Positions 42,190-53,400 of a stretch of DNA of 64,000 bases are shown here, piece after piece. Position 1 is the stretch's first letter; the number at the start of each line of letters is the position of its first letter. The DNA is from Thermothielavioides terrestris NRRL 8126. Its lineage: Eukaryota > Ascomycota > Sordariomycetes > Sordariales > Chaetomiaceae. Made by a program: the position numbers and the translations under genes. The notes beneath the pieces were generated by a model. That model worked only from the letters and a program-made list of their open reading frames with translations. It was not told the origin of the DNA and ran no database searches. Location: contig NC_016458.1 in assembly GCF_000226115.1 (NCBI RefSeq), positions 5,800,001 through 5,864,000 of the forward strand. The letters run 5' to 3'.

Positions 42190-43449
42190 ATGGCGTCGGC
42201 TTCTTCCTCAGCGACTGACCCAGCCGGGCAATCTGAGCTGCCCGTCGTCGTGGTCTGCATCGGCATGGCAGGTCTGTCATCGGTTGATCGCCGCTTGTTG
42301 TCGCCCTCGGCAGCGTCACTAACAGTCTTTCTAGGATCTGGCAAGACGACTTTCATGCAACGGATCATCGCCCACCTCCACGCGAAAAAGGAGCCGCCGT
42401 ATGTAATCAACCTTGACCCAGCCGTCACGAATACGTCGTTCCAGAGCAATATCGACATTCGCGACTCGGTAAACTACAAGAAGGTGATGGAAGAGTACCG
42501 TCTAGGGCCCAATGGGGGCATCACGACATCTCTCAACCTCTTCGCAACAAAGGTGGATCAAATCCTGGGCCTCCTGGAGAAGCGGGCCGCGCTAGACCCG
42601 GCGAATCCGACACGCAAGCCAATCAAGCATATCCTCGTCGACACGCCCGGGCAGATTGAAGTGTTCATGTGGTCAGCGTCAGGAACCATCCTACTCGACT
42701 CGCTCGCTTCGTCGTTCCCCACCGTCATTGCCTACATAATCGATACCCCGCGTACGAGCTCCACGGCGACATTCATGAGCAACATGCTGTACGCCTGCAG
42801 TATCATGTACAAGTCGAAGCTGCCCATGATTTTGGCGTTTAACAAGACCGATGTCAAGGATGCGTCGTTCGCCCAGGAGTGGATGACCGACCTTGACGCT
42901 TTCCAAGAGGCTCTGCACGGGGACGAGAACCGCAACGCTTTTGGTGGGGTGGAAGGCGAAGGCGCTGGGACGGGATACATGAGCAGCCTTCTGAACAGCA
43001 TGAGCCTGATGCTGCACGAGTTCTACCACCATCTTAACTTGGTCAGTGTCAGCGCCCTGCAGGGGATCGGAATCGATGAGTTCTTCGAGGCGGTCAAAGA
43101 AAAGGCCGAGGAGTTCAAGCGGGATTACCAACCCGAGCTGGAGCGCAGGCGCGCCGAGAGGGAAGAGGACAAGAAGAGGCGGCGGGAAAAGGAACTGGAG
43201 AAGATGATGAAGGGCATGTCAATGGGCGGGGCGGTTCCGTCAAGCGCTGCCGGAGAAGCCAAGGACGAGGATGACGATGCCTTGGGGCCACTGAGGGAAC
43301 TGAGCTCAGATGAAGACAGTGACGATGAGATCGACGACGAGCAGGACCGAGAGGGACTCCAGGCCAGATACGAGGCGGCGATGCAGCAGCAAGAGGACTC
43401 TATTACGGCCGATGCCAGCTTTGCCAAGTACCTGCACACACAGCGCTGA
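42190..43449 (+). CDS. NPA3: GPN-loop GTPase 1 (Npa3/XAB1 family)
   Basis: A cytoplasmic GTPase needed for RNA polymerase II assembly and nuclear import. Two exons (42190-42271 and 42335-43449) flank a 63-nt intron (donor GTCTGT, branch CACTAAC, acceptor TTTCTAG), giving 398 aa. The intron splits the P-loop codon GMAGSGKT (residues 25-32). The GPN motif (LGPNGG), DTPGQIE (G3) and NKTD (G4) are present. [20 protein letters not shown] is the G5-like segment. The C-terminal 120 residues are a charged helix ([20 protein letters not shown]) and an acidic tail. [10 protein letters not shown] is the first ATG in good context. Open frame upstream of 42190 lacks conservation. Confidence 0.94.
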   Translation: MASASSSATDPAGQSELPVVVVCIGMAGLSSVDRRLLSPSAASLTVFLGSGKTTFMQRIIAHLHAKKEPPYVINLDPAVTNTSFQSNIDIRDSVNYKKVMEEYRLGPNGGITTSLNLFATKVDQILGLLEKRAALDPANPTRKPIKHILVDTPGQIEVFMWSASGTILLDSLASSFPTVIAYIIDTPRTSSTATFMSNMLYACSIMYKSKLPMILAFNKTDVKDASFAQEWMTDLDAFQEALHGDENRNAFGGVEGEGAGTGYMSSLLNSMSLMLHEFYHHLNLVSVSALQGIGIDEFFEAVKEKAEEFKRDYQPELERRRAEREEDKKRRREKELEKMMKGMSMGGAVPSSAAGEAKDEDDDALGPLRELSSDEDSDDEIDDEQDREGLQARYEAAMQQQEDSITADASFAKYLHTQR

Positions 43450-43914
43450 CGATAGCGGTGAGCGCAGAAGGAAGGGGCGCAGCGCACAGGTTTCGTGCGA
43501 CGGGGAAACGGGCATCAGACATGCATTATCGGCGTTTGGACATGATACCAGCTTTAGGTAGACCAAGGATTGACAGGGGAACTCAAAAATGATACCTCGT
43601 TACCCTATTTTTGCCTCTTCATATCCCCCAAAACGCCGTACCCGAATGCAATACCCAGTGGCTGTTATCCTCCCCGGCTTCCTTCTGCCTCACATTTGCA
43701 AGACGGCATGGGGAAGCCGTCGTGCGCGCCATCGTTGTCCCCCTCCTCCCAAGCCCGTCTTCCAACCAACGACCACAGATCCAGATCCAAGGAGCGTCAG
43801 CTACCTCGCCTCGAACTGAACCATCCTACAACGGAGAAGAAACGGTCAGCATCTTTAAGCGCCCGTACCCCATCCATCACCAGCGTGCGGCCGGCCGGCC
43901 GGCCGGGGCCTGTC
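43450..43914. other. Convergent spacer GPN1/RPB12
   Basis: 3' flanks of two convergent genes. A GGCC repeat lies next to the RPB12 stop codon. No gene recognised. Confidence 0.45.
43889..43908. repeat. (CCGG)n short repeat
   Basis: GGCCGGCCGGCCGGCCGG-type alternation lies seven bases downstream of the RPB12 stop. Confidence 0.75.
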
Positions 43915-44154
43915 TCACCTCTTGGTGCGCTCCTTGTAGAGCACGCGCGCGCCGCACTTCTGGCAGCGGATCGGCGCGCCCTTCTCCAGCGGCACGCGCA
44001 CGGCGCAGTCGCCGCACAGGTAGTACATGACGCCGCCGCCGCTCTCGCCGGCGTAGTCGCGCGCGGCGCCGGGCACGTTGTAGGAAGAACTCGCGCCGCC
44101 GGCGGCTGCGCCGGTGCCGGAGCTGGTCGGCACTTGGTACTGCTCGCGCGACAT
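43915..44154 (-). CDS. RPB12: RPB12 / RPABC4, subunit of RNA polymerases I, II and III
   Basis: A 79-aa zinc-binding subunit common to the three nuclear RNA polymerases. The C-terminal core is unmistakable: MYYLCGDC (Cys47, Cys50), then IRCQKCGARVLYKERTKR (Cys64, Cys67), a CX2C-X13-CX2C zinc ribbon ending in the conserved basic tail. The N-terminal 40 residues are Ala/Ser/Gly-rich and variable, as in other fungi. No intron is needed. It is divergent from the HIT-protein gene and convergent with GPN1, whose product helps assemble the same polymerase. Confidence 0.95.
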   Translation of the reverse strand: MSREQYQVPTSSGTGAAAGGASSSYNVPGAARDYAGESGGGVMYYLCGDCAVRVPLEKGAPIRCQKCGARVLYKERTKR

Positions 44155-44666
44155 CGTGGGATGGGTCTCGGCTGCCTAGATGTATGATACTTGGGAAGGT
44201 GTTGGCGTGTGGCAAAATGCGGGGTGCGAGCGAACGGGTGGGCGGCCTGGTTGATGGAAGCTGGCGGGTTTGCGGCGGGTGATGGATGGATTTGCGATGG
44301 GATAGTTAACGCTGGTTTCTTCGTCGTGAGCGCTCGACGCTGAGCAATCAATGCGCGGGGCTCAGAGGCGGCAGAAAAATAGGGCGGCCGGAGGCGGCAG
44401 AATGTGGGTCGCGGCTCTGATGCACCACGTGCCTTCGCGCCAGGGGTGCCGAGCCGGGGTCGCGATGCGGCAGGCAAGCGACCTTGCAATTGATAGGTTG
44501 TGGAAGGTACGGCTGGCTGGTTACGTTGCGTTATGCCAAACCACACACTCTTTTACCTCAACAAACGTTTCACTCAGTGTCTCAAGCTTCAACTTCGCAT
44601 TTTGTGAGCGACGTCCCTCCTCCAAGAAGAATTCTTTCCACTCTCGCTTCGCAATCACGAACCAGG
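44155..44666. promoter_or_regulatory. Divergent promoter RPB12 / HIT protein
   Basis: 512 bp separate the two start codons. No TATA box is clear on either strand. Confidence 0.45.
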
Positions 44667-45299
44667 ATGGCGCCCAAAACGTCCGACTCCTCGCTCCCGC
44701 CAGTCCCGTCCCCCGACTTCGACCGCGCGTCATCCGCCGGCCCAGACGACGCCATCTGCCCCTTCTGCCACATCTCGGCCGTCTTCCCGCCCTACAACCC
44801 GGCCGCGCCGCCGCCCCCGTCCTCCGCCGAGCTCAACCCGTCCCTGACCTTTCCGCAGCCGTCCACGTTCATCATCCTCTCGACCCCGCACCTCATCGGC
44901 TTCCTCGACATCATGCCGCTCGCGGCCGGACACATCCTGCTCTGCCCGCGGCCGCACCGGCCCAAGCTGACCGACGCGGCGCCGGCCGAGGCCGCCGAGC
45001 TGGGCCGCTACCTGCGCGTCGTGTCGGCCGCGGTCGTCCGCGCGACGGGCGTCGGCGACTGGAACGTGGTGCAGAACAACGGCGCCGCCGCCGCGCAGGT
45101 CGTGCCGCACATGCATTTCCACGTCATCCCGCGGCCGGAGCTGCGCGATCAGCGCAGCGAGCGGTTCACGGCCACCATGTTTGGGCGCGGCCAGCGGGAT
45201 GAGTTGGATGAGGAGGAGGCGGCCGAGTTGGCGCAGCGCGTGAGGGTCGCGATCGCGGAGGTGCTGAGGGCGGATGAGGAGGGTTGTGCGAAGTTGTAG
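44667..45299 (+). CDS. HIT-family nucleotide hydrolase/transferase
   Basis: A 210-aa single-exon protein with a histidine-triad domain. ICPFCHISAVFPPYNP (CxxC near residues 31-34) lies near the N-terminus, then LIGFLDIMPLAAGHILLCPRPH, NVVQNNGAAAAQVVPHMHFHVIPRP. The HMHFHVI segment is the His-X-His-X-His triad whose middle His is nucleophilic. Relatives are dinucleotide or adenosine-monophosphoramidate hydrolases; the exact substrate cannot be read. It is longer than minimal HINT proteins because of a Pro/Ser-rich insert and a charged C-terminal helix (DELDEEEAAELAQRVR). ATG 44667 (MAPKTSDSS) is preferred, since the upstream frame extension looks like leader. Confidence 0.88.
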   Translation: MAPKTSDSSLPPVPSPDFDRASSAGPDDAICPFCHISAVFPPYNPAAPPPPSSAELNPSLTFPQPSTFIILSTPHLIGFLDIMPLAAGHILLCPRPHRPKLTDAAPAEAAELGRYLRVVSAAVVRATGVGDWNVVQNNGAAAAQVVPHMHFHVIPRPELRDQRSERFTATMFGRGQRDELDEEEAAELAQRVRVAIAEVLRADEEGCAKL

Positions 45300-45527
45300 C
45301 AGGTGGATCAAATCGGGCATCATGAGTGTGGTGCTTTAGATGTGCGTTGAGCGCTACGGAAAGTGGCCCTTCAGTGTGGGGGAGGGGGGAGGGGAGGGGG
45401 GAATTCGCACGATTCACGAGGGCGACGCGCGCTCGCCATTTCAGACGCCCATCGGTACGTGTGGTCCGAGTGTTTCCTGTACTACGTGGATTGTCTAACT
45501 GGAACAGAATTGCGATAAGCCTTCGGA

Positions 45528-46547
45528 TCACTCATCATCCCCAAAGAACACCTTGACCGGCAGCCACCCGTCGCCGCAGACCTTGAACCGATCCGGGATC
45601 GCATCGATCTTGGCCATCTCTTCATCGGTCAAATCCCACCCGTCCAGGTCGAAGTTGGCCTTGACCCGGTCGGGATTAACACTCTTGGGCAGAACGGACC
45701 AGCCCTTCTTAATGCCCCACAGGAGGAGGACCTGCTGCACACTGCGGTTCTTGGCCTTTGCGATGGACGCGATCGTCTCGTTCCTGTACAGCGGCGAGTC
45801 GCTGCTGCCGAGCGGGGAGTAGCCGGAGGCGTGGATGCCCTTAGAGGCGCAGTACGCGACGAGCTTCGGCGACGGATTGCTCGGGTGGAGCTCGATCTGG
45901 TTGACGGCCGGGACGATCTGCATATGGTCAGCACCCATGTCCGTGTTTACCCATCCTGGACCCAGCCTGGCTGACGTACCTTGCAGCTCGGGTCGTTGAG
46001 CAATCTCTCCAAGTTCTTGATGCCGAAGTTGCTCACGCCGATGTTCTTCACCTTGCCTGTCCCGACCAACTTCTGCATCTCCCGCCACGTATCCACGAAG
46101 TCCCAGTCGGGATAGTGCTTCTTGAGGTCCGACGGGTCTGTGCTCGACGGCCAGTGCATCAGGTACAGGTCGACGTAGCTCGTGCCGAGGTTGGCCAGCG
46201 AGAGGTCCAGCGCTTCCGCGGACCGCTTGTGCCACGGGTTGTCCAGCTTGGTAGTCAGGAAGATCTCCTCGCGCGGCACGCCCGACGCCCGGATGCCCTC
46301 GCCAACCTCCTTCTCGTTGCCATAGGCGAAGGCAGTGTCGATGTGCCGGTAGCCTGCCCGCAGGGCGGCTTCGACGGCCTTCTCGACCTCACCGGGCCGC
46401 GACTGCCATGTGCCGAGCCCGATCGCGGGGATCGAGTCGCCCGTGTTGAGCTTGAAGGTCTTGCTGGGGGCCGCCGTTAGTGTGTGAGGGGTAGAGGAGG
46501 GTCCGGCTGTGCGGGGTCGCTCACGCGGTGTTCTTGATCTCGGCCAT
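45528..46547 (-). CDS. Aldo-keto reductase
   Basis: A cytosolic NADPH-dependent carbonyl reductase with a (beta/alpha)8 barrel. Three exons (46547-46525, 46463-45980, 45917-45528) with 61- and 62-nt introns give 298 aa. The catalytic tetrad is visible: Asp50 and Tyr55 in HIDTAFAYGNE, Lys80 in TTKLDN, His111 in LMHWPS. GLGTWQS, GVSNFGIKNLERLL, QIELHPSNP and LPKSVNPDRVKANF are further family motifs. The last binds the NADPH phosphate. It resembles yeast GCY1/YPR1-type glycerol/aldehyde reductases; the substrate is not predictable. The first exon is only 23 nt (MAEIKNTA). A TATAAT-like box on the same strand at about 46613-46622 lies 66-75 nt upstream. Confidence 0.92.
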
Positions 46548-47315
46548 GGTGTTTGCCTTTTGCTCGTTGCTCGCTGTGTGCTCGTTGTACACAACGCAAT
46601 GGGGATGCGAGACAATTATATCTCGGTAGACTCGAGGTGCCAGAGGCGGGGTACCATATCACCGGGTCTTCCACCGCCTTCGATCAACCAGAGCAGATGA
46701 CGTTATTGGCGTTTAAACCCCGCATCGTGCCTCGCGTCGCCGCACCCGGACAACCCACTTAGCCACCAAGGTAACCCCTTAGCACTGGATGCAAGCGGGG
46801 ATCTCCGCAGCGCACCGCTTGACAGGGCGGCCCGAAACATTCTTATCCCGGTCCGAAGATACGGCGTCGCGGTCCGATAGGCGCGGCAAACATCCAGAAG
46901 TGGAGTGCTCAAAGGGGCTATCTGCGTGGACTTCCACACCGGATGACTCAAACTACTGTGTTTAGGGTGGTTGCTTACTGATGGAACCCCGCAAGAACGT
47001 GATGTCGGGGTGACGCCCCTTTTTTCTTTTCAGGGGGTAAACATTATCCTGGACTGTGGACCTTGTGTAGCGTTGAGCCGCAATTAATCGAATGGCATTC
47101 GCAAGAAATGGTCTAGTTTTCCACACCGGGTCATCGAAACGGTATAACGAGACACGCTCCCCAATTACAACAACATCCGACGCCCCCAGACCGCCGCGAC
47201 ACCGTGTCCATTCCACCAAACCTAGCTTCTAACACGAACAGAAATCAGACTTCCCCTCGTCGCTTCACCGCTTTCTCTAAGAGCTCGCTTCTCTCTGAAC
47301 TTTCCACTTCCCCGC
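46548..47315. other. AKR promoter and ChAPs 3' flank
   Basis: No additional gene recognised. The left 100 bases carry the probable core promoter of the aldo-keto reductase gene. Confidence 0.45.
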
Positions 47316-49929
47316 CTAACCATCCGTCCCGCTGCTCCTAAACGTGGCACAGAGCGCGGCGTAGTGGTGCGTCAGGTCCAGCACCGACTGCGGCAGGTTG
47401 GTGGCCTGGATGATGCTGCGGATCTTGACGGCGCCCTCGTCCTCGATGAGCATGCGGACGGTGTGCAGCAGCTCGGGCGAGAACTCGCTGTACCAGCGGT
47501 ACTGCCAGGTGACGAGGCGGATGGTGGCGGCGACGGTGTCGCGCGTGCTGCCCTTGGTCTTCTCAAACACCTTGAGGATGCCGGCCAGCGCCTTGGGGCT
47601 GAAGCGCTGCGCCAGGCACGCGCGGTACGCCTCGACCGCCTCGTCCACGTGCTGCAGCCGCTCGGCCAGGCTGCCCAGGATCTCCCACTCCTCGGCCGAC
47701 TTCTTGTACTGCATGCTCTGCGCCCGGTACTGCGCCATCTGCGTGCGCCAGATCGTGTAGACGCGCAGGTCCTCGTAGAGGACCATGAAGAGGCTGTCGA
47801 GCCAGCGCTCGCAGAGCCGCTTGTTGTTGAGGCGCGAGAAGTGGTCGTCTTTGGGGCCCTGTTCGGATGATTAGAGACGCACGGTAAGGAAGGGAGAAGA
47901 GGTAACAGCTGGTCGACTTACGCTGTCGTCGCCCTTCTTGACCTCGTCTGGATCGACCGCGCTGGAGGGCCTCTCAATGTCTTCGGCACGCCCGTTAGGG
48001 GCAAGCGTTTGCGCGGCGGATCCACTGTCTGCCTCCTTTGACACCTTCTCCTCCTCGGCCTCCTTGGCCTTCTCAGCCTCCTCATCCTCCTCCTTCTCCT
48101 CCTTCCCCTCATCATCCCCGGCCTCGGAAGCACTACCGCCATTAGTGGTAGGGTCTGGGGTTCCGCGCAGGGCGTCGGTGCTCGCATTACGATTCTTCGG
48201 ATAAGTCGCCGACTCCTGCTTCTCGCGGTACTCGTCTTCCATGACGAAGACATTGCTCCGGATCTTCAGCAGCTGATCCCAGCCGATCTTGGCCGTCATC
48301 TCCGTCAGGATGTTGTACGCATGCTTAAAGGTACCGCGGTACGCGGCCGCGCGCAAGTTCAGCAGGCTCGGATCAACCTGCTCGGAGTATCGCGACTCGG
48401 GCTCGCTGTCGATCTCGTCCAGTCTTGTCTCGGGCAGGGTCGGGAGATGAATGTCTCTTGGTTCCGGCATCACTGGGGCGTCCTTGTCCTGGTAGGTGAA
48501 CATGGGGCACGAGTTGAGAGTGGTGAGGGCATTCTCCCAGTCCTCCATGGCCACGTACACCTCAGCCAACCTGGCCCATGTCCCGAACTCACTAGGAGCT
48601 GCGATGGTACTGCGATCCGCGCAGCTGAGGGCCATCCGTAATCTCTCCTCTTTTTGCTCTGGTGTCGCCGCGGTCTGAGCCTTCTTCAGCAGGAATTCTG
48701 CCTGCGTGTCGAGCATCACGTAGTCCATCGGCAACTGCTTCAGAGCCTCGTAGAGGACACGTATCCCCTGCACTTCTTCATTGCCCATGAACAGGACCTT
48801 CGCAAGGAGAGACGCCACTTCGACGTGTTGCGCCCGCAATTTTTCAAAGAGGTTGATACCAGAGGTGTAACGGCCAGTGGTATGGAAGTACTTTAGCAGG
48901 CCGCTGGTGAGATGATTCGAAACCAGATTCGGGACCTGCACGACCGAGTCCGATCCAAGTTGCCAACCTAAGCATGTTAACGCCCTTGCTCCGCACGTCA
49001 CTCCCAGCGTCGACGCCTTACCCCTAAGGAAGAGCTGCTCAGCCGCGCTGAGGAAGCGGTGCTCGGTCTCGGTGTTCGTCACTGGGTTAAACCGTCTAAC
49101 ACCAATGATCTTCCGGATAGTGTCGCCTGTTCCGTCGTCGGCATAGGAGTAGGCGCGCAGGACGCTACACAGATATGTTTCCAGCCAGAGCTCGTCAGTC
49201 GCCTTGCGTTTCTCGCCTCGCTCGTCGACGCAGTAGCTCTCGACGGATCCGGGGAACGGCGCATGGACGCGCATGTCGACTCGTGAGAAGGCATTGTAGC
49301 AGCTGCGAGCATGTCAATTGCCAAGTGCGTGCCAGTTTGAAAGCGGGATCGTTACCAGTATGTGCCCTCGAGCGTCTTGGTAGTCGCCGACGGGCCGAAC
49401 TCTTTGTTGGCTAGCGTGTTGATGTAGGCAGCGAGACTCGCAGATGACGAAGCATCCACGCCGGTGACATGGTGGTAGACTCCTAGCTGAGCGAAGTCGA
49501 TGTCAGCGGATTACAGAGGAAGGAAAACCCTCTTGCCGAGCACTAACTGTCTTCCCGCCACTTCGCAGCGGCTGCTTCACGAGATGCACGAGGTCAGGCG
49601 GGCCAAGCTCGCGAAGCGACACGAGGGACTCGGTACGGGCGTCGATTGCTTCATGGAGAACCTCCTCCGTTAGTCTGCGTAAACACGCATTAGTTCAGCG
49701 GACCGCAAACGGAGGACGACCGTGGGTACAGACTCAGGCACGGCGGGCGCAACCATGGCGACGGACTAAGGGAGCCGCCGCGACGCTTGGGCGGTGCAGG
49801 ACGATCTTCTCGGCGCTGGGGGACGCAATCTTCGAAGACGACGACAACCAGATGGGGTAAGGCAGGTCAACAGCTGCTAGCGGCAATACATCGGTGCGTG
49901 TATGGGATGGAGTGATGACCGGAACTTCG
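47316..49929 (-). CDS. BUD7: ChAPs family protein (BUD7/BCH1 type, exomer adaptor)
   Basis: Chs5-Arf1-binding protein: a TPR cargo adaptor of the exomer complex that sends chitin synthase and other cargo from the trans-Golgi to the surface. Exons seen, all in phase: 49929-49767, 49664-49548, 49486-49356, 49302-49022, 48967-47922 and 47858-47316. Landmarks are VDLPYPIWLSSSSKIASP, LRELGPPDLVHLVKQPLRSG, YHHVTGVDASSSASLAAYIN, GTYCCYNAFSRVDMRVHAPF, VVQVPNLVSNHLTSGLLKYF, then TPR helices, RWLDSLFMVLYEDLRVYTIW and a conserved TWQYRWYSEFSPELL region. A Glu/Lys-rich insert with SerAla repeats (about 48050-48120) interrupts the TPR region. The first coding exon was not resolved. Frame and acceptor (GTGCAG) show one must lie above 49930, and ATG 50137 is one candidate. 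The paralogue (BUD7 or BCH1) cannot be decided. Confidence 0.88.
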
Positions 49930-50465
49930 CTGCACGAGTTTGTCCCTGTCAATTTCGAGGGATGTCACGGCTTGCCTGGAGCTTTTACAGCTGTTGGTCG
50001 GTTGCTGTTCAAGTTCCAGTTGCCATAACAGTTTGCTCCTGCGTGGCGCACGGTACCGTACCTAGGGTACCTCTGTACCTCTGTACCTTCCAGTTTATGG
50101 AGGCACCTCTAAGCTTGGGTCTTGGCGTCTCATTCATGTCAAGATTGGGAACCGTGTGCCAGAAACGCATTGGAGCTCAGGCCACAGCACCTCAATCGGT
50201 GCCTCTGCGATAGCGTTAATTACAGTTCCATCGTAATTGATTCATGTCGACACTCCAATAGCGAATCCGTAGTCCCATACTCGGCACCTCGGCTTGGCAG
50301 TCGCGTCACCCGCGCATCCGCGCCTCGTCCTGCATCTGGCTCTCGAAACGGAAACGGTCATTCGCGCCAGCGACGTTCTCGAACCGTTCACTGTTGGGCC
50401 TCTTTCCACTCTCGCTCTCTGACACTTCCAAAACATATGCTACGCCCCAGGTGGCTTGCGACAAG
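49930..50465. promoter_or_regulatory. Divergent region between BUD7-type gene and HIR3
   Basis: It must hold the first coding exon of the ChAPs gene and both promoters. A TACCTAGGGTACC palindrome-rich stretch lies at 50049-50091, within or near the ChAPs first intron. Confidence 0.45.
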
Positions 50466-53400
50466 ATGGTACGGTGTGTTGTGTCCTGCATCGGCTGTGG
50501 CAGTCACTGACCCAATTTCACTGCAGGCTTTCTCGGCCATCAACGTCGAGCCCGAAGACAACGTCGACGAGGAGATCGACACCACCAAGGAGCTCCAGGT
50601 GCGTCTTCCGCAGTTGTTGCTTGGTTGTGCAATACCTGCCGCTGACGCGCCCTCCTAGGTCGACGATGCTTTGAGACTGTTCCACACGGCCCTCAAGCTC
50701 CATGCGCAAGGTCCACGCTTCTTCGACCAGGCCGCCGATGCCTTCGATGCGCTCTTCAAGTCCGAAATCTTCAAATATCCGGAGAGCAAGACCGATTATG
50801 AGCGTGCCGAAGCAGGGCAAGACGGCGCCCTCGCCGCCGAGCCCGCGTTTGCCCAGGGTCTGCCGGTCGTTGGCGCTGACGTGGATGGAATCGGCAGCAG
50901 CCTGCCGCAAGCTCTCTTTCTGTCGTATAAGAACCATGGCCAATTTGTGATGGATCGCATCAAACACAAGGCTAGCGCGGTGCCGTCAAACAAGGAAGCC
51001 TTCTTTGCAGACGCCGCCGTGGAGCAGGACGCCCGGAGAGCCTTGGACGACTTCTGTGCTGCCTTGGATCGCGATCCCTCAGACGCCGAGCTGTGGAGGA
51101 AAACCGCGCGGGTTGCCGCATTCCTCAGGAGCGCCAGAATCAGCCGATACAGCTTGGAGGCTGCCATAGAGCTGGACGACGACCCCGCCGTCGATGAAGT
51201 TGAGCCTCCGTCGTTGGCGGAAGGTTTCGCCGGTGTGCAGCTCAAGCAACACCTGGAGATCTTGGGCGATTCTATGGCACTGAGTCACCCCATCATGGGT
51301 CCCTTTGTGGAAAAGGAGCTACCGCTGTATCTCTCGCGATTCGCAGACCCGATGCCGTTTTTGCCGAATCCCACCCGCTCCCTGGCCGTCCCGAGGCTAC
51401 ACACAGCGGAAATCGAAAGCCCACGCCTTGTCATCCCCCTGCCCAAACTGTCTTGGGCCGAGCTGGGTGCGGCCATGGCACGGCTTGTTGCGGAGGAGGG
51501 CCTTCCAGGGCGGGCAATCTCGATTCAACTGACCGGTCCAGGCGACGAAGAGGACGTACAAATGGAGGTTGACATGCAATTGCAACCTCCCGAATCCTCT
51601 TCTCCTTCTGATCAAGGAGCCGAAGCGGTGAAAGCCAGCGGTGCCATCGCCGAGGAGCCAAAGTCGGCATTGACAGAGCCCCTCTCTACGAATGATCAGG
51701 CGGCAAAAGATCCGAGCCCATCCATGCCACCCAGCAGGAAACGCTCGCAGTCAGCTGCAGGCATTCCTGACGCACAGGAGGAGGAAGCTGCAGATGTAAA
51801 GAGGAGCAAACGGACCAGACGCAGAGACGCGGCTGCCGAGGACGTCATGGACTCGGCCACGTTTCTTGCGACGCAGCTGCAGCCCTTGCAAGCCGCCGAT
51901 CAGAACCTCTTCCAAACCACCAAGGATCTCCTGGAGAATCTTGGTGTGACCGACCCGCTGACTCTGGGACGGATCGCTGAGGTCCTCGACTCGTGTGCGT
52001 CGGATGATCGGACGGGCAAAATTCTCAACCCGGCCACGATCGACCTTCGGGATTGCATCACCCATTTCACCGAAGATATCGGCTCAGTTCTCCTAAGCAA
52101 GAGGGAACCTCCTCAACTGAGCCTCTCCGCCTTCCTCGAGCACGCAAAATCGGGCTCTCAGCGAGCCCAAGAGGCGCCTGCGTTCGATGATTCTCGAGGC
52201 CTGAGGCAGTTCGTGGACAGGAACAACCAAGGCTGGAATACCATCCACGACCTTGGGTACGCGTACCTCACAGCCTTGGCCAAGACGTACATGGACCGAA
52301 AATGGCCGGATCAGCTGAAAACAGCCATGTTGGACGTCATCAGACAGCTCGAGGAAAGCATATACGATGGCTTCGTCCATGACCTCGAGCTTTGCCGCAG
52401 CCGCCGGCCCTCGGCCGCACTTACCGAGCTAGCAGGGCTCGCACAGATGATGTTCGAGCTTCATCTAGACATCCTCGACCAGCCGACGGACTCAAACAGC
52501 ACAGCCGAGCAGGGTACGAGGCAACAGGCACGAGTGCAGATGGACAGATGGATGGATCTAGCCGCTGAGATCACCAGGCTCCGAGACCCCGAACCGGACG
52601 AGGATCTTGCTGTCCGCTTCCTCTGGGCCGCAGTCACATCCATCACCATGACCAAAGCCGCGCCCCGAGACCATGTTCTTAACTGCTGGCATAGTCTACG
52701 CGACTTCCTCGCCCGGTCAGCCGGGGCCGAAATCAATCTTCCAAATTGCGCCGTCATGCCCGAGATCTCGACGGCAGCCGCCGAGCGCGAGATATCTAAG
52801 CTCACGACGATGGACTTCTTTTTGGGGTTGTTTCAAGAAGAAAAGGACGATCCAGTGTCGGTGATTGAAAGCTTGGAACCAGTCCTAAACCCCGAAGGCG
52901 TCTACATCACCATACCAACCGCTTCCGAGCCAAAAGGGGTCGACGGCGTTGGTAGCGACCCGGACCAGCCCCGCAAGCTTCCCATCACGGAGTGTGCCAG
53001 CCAGGAGCTGGCGGGCCTCTGGAAATTTCTTCGGAACAGCAATACGGAGATGCGGCTATTGCTGTGGTCAAGGCTCGGCGAGGCTTACGGAACCATCCAG
53101 TATACGACCAAGCAATTTTCGTGCTTCCTTCGCAGTATCGAGACCATCGTCGCTGACCTGGAAGCCGACAACTACACGCACACCCCCGAGGAAGCGAGGA
53201 GGGGCCTGTTCATCAGCTTGTTGAAAGCTCTGGACGACCTGATCATCCAATCGCTGCACCTCGCCCTGAACAACAACAGCTCCTTCGACATCATCGACGA
53301 GGACCACTTAAGGTCGAGCATGTCCGCGCTTGCGAAAATCAGCTGCATGTTACACGTAGCTGCCATGTACGAGGACGAGGCACGCATCGGGATGAGGCCT

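Noticed and set aside
46480..46615. Longer N-terminal reading frame of the aldo-keto reductase without the first intron
   Set aside because: The unspliced frame gives non-conserved Arg/Pro/Thr sequence. The spliced start MAEIKNTA-KTFKLNTGDSIP matches the family.
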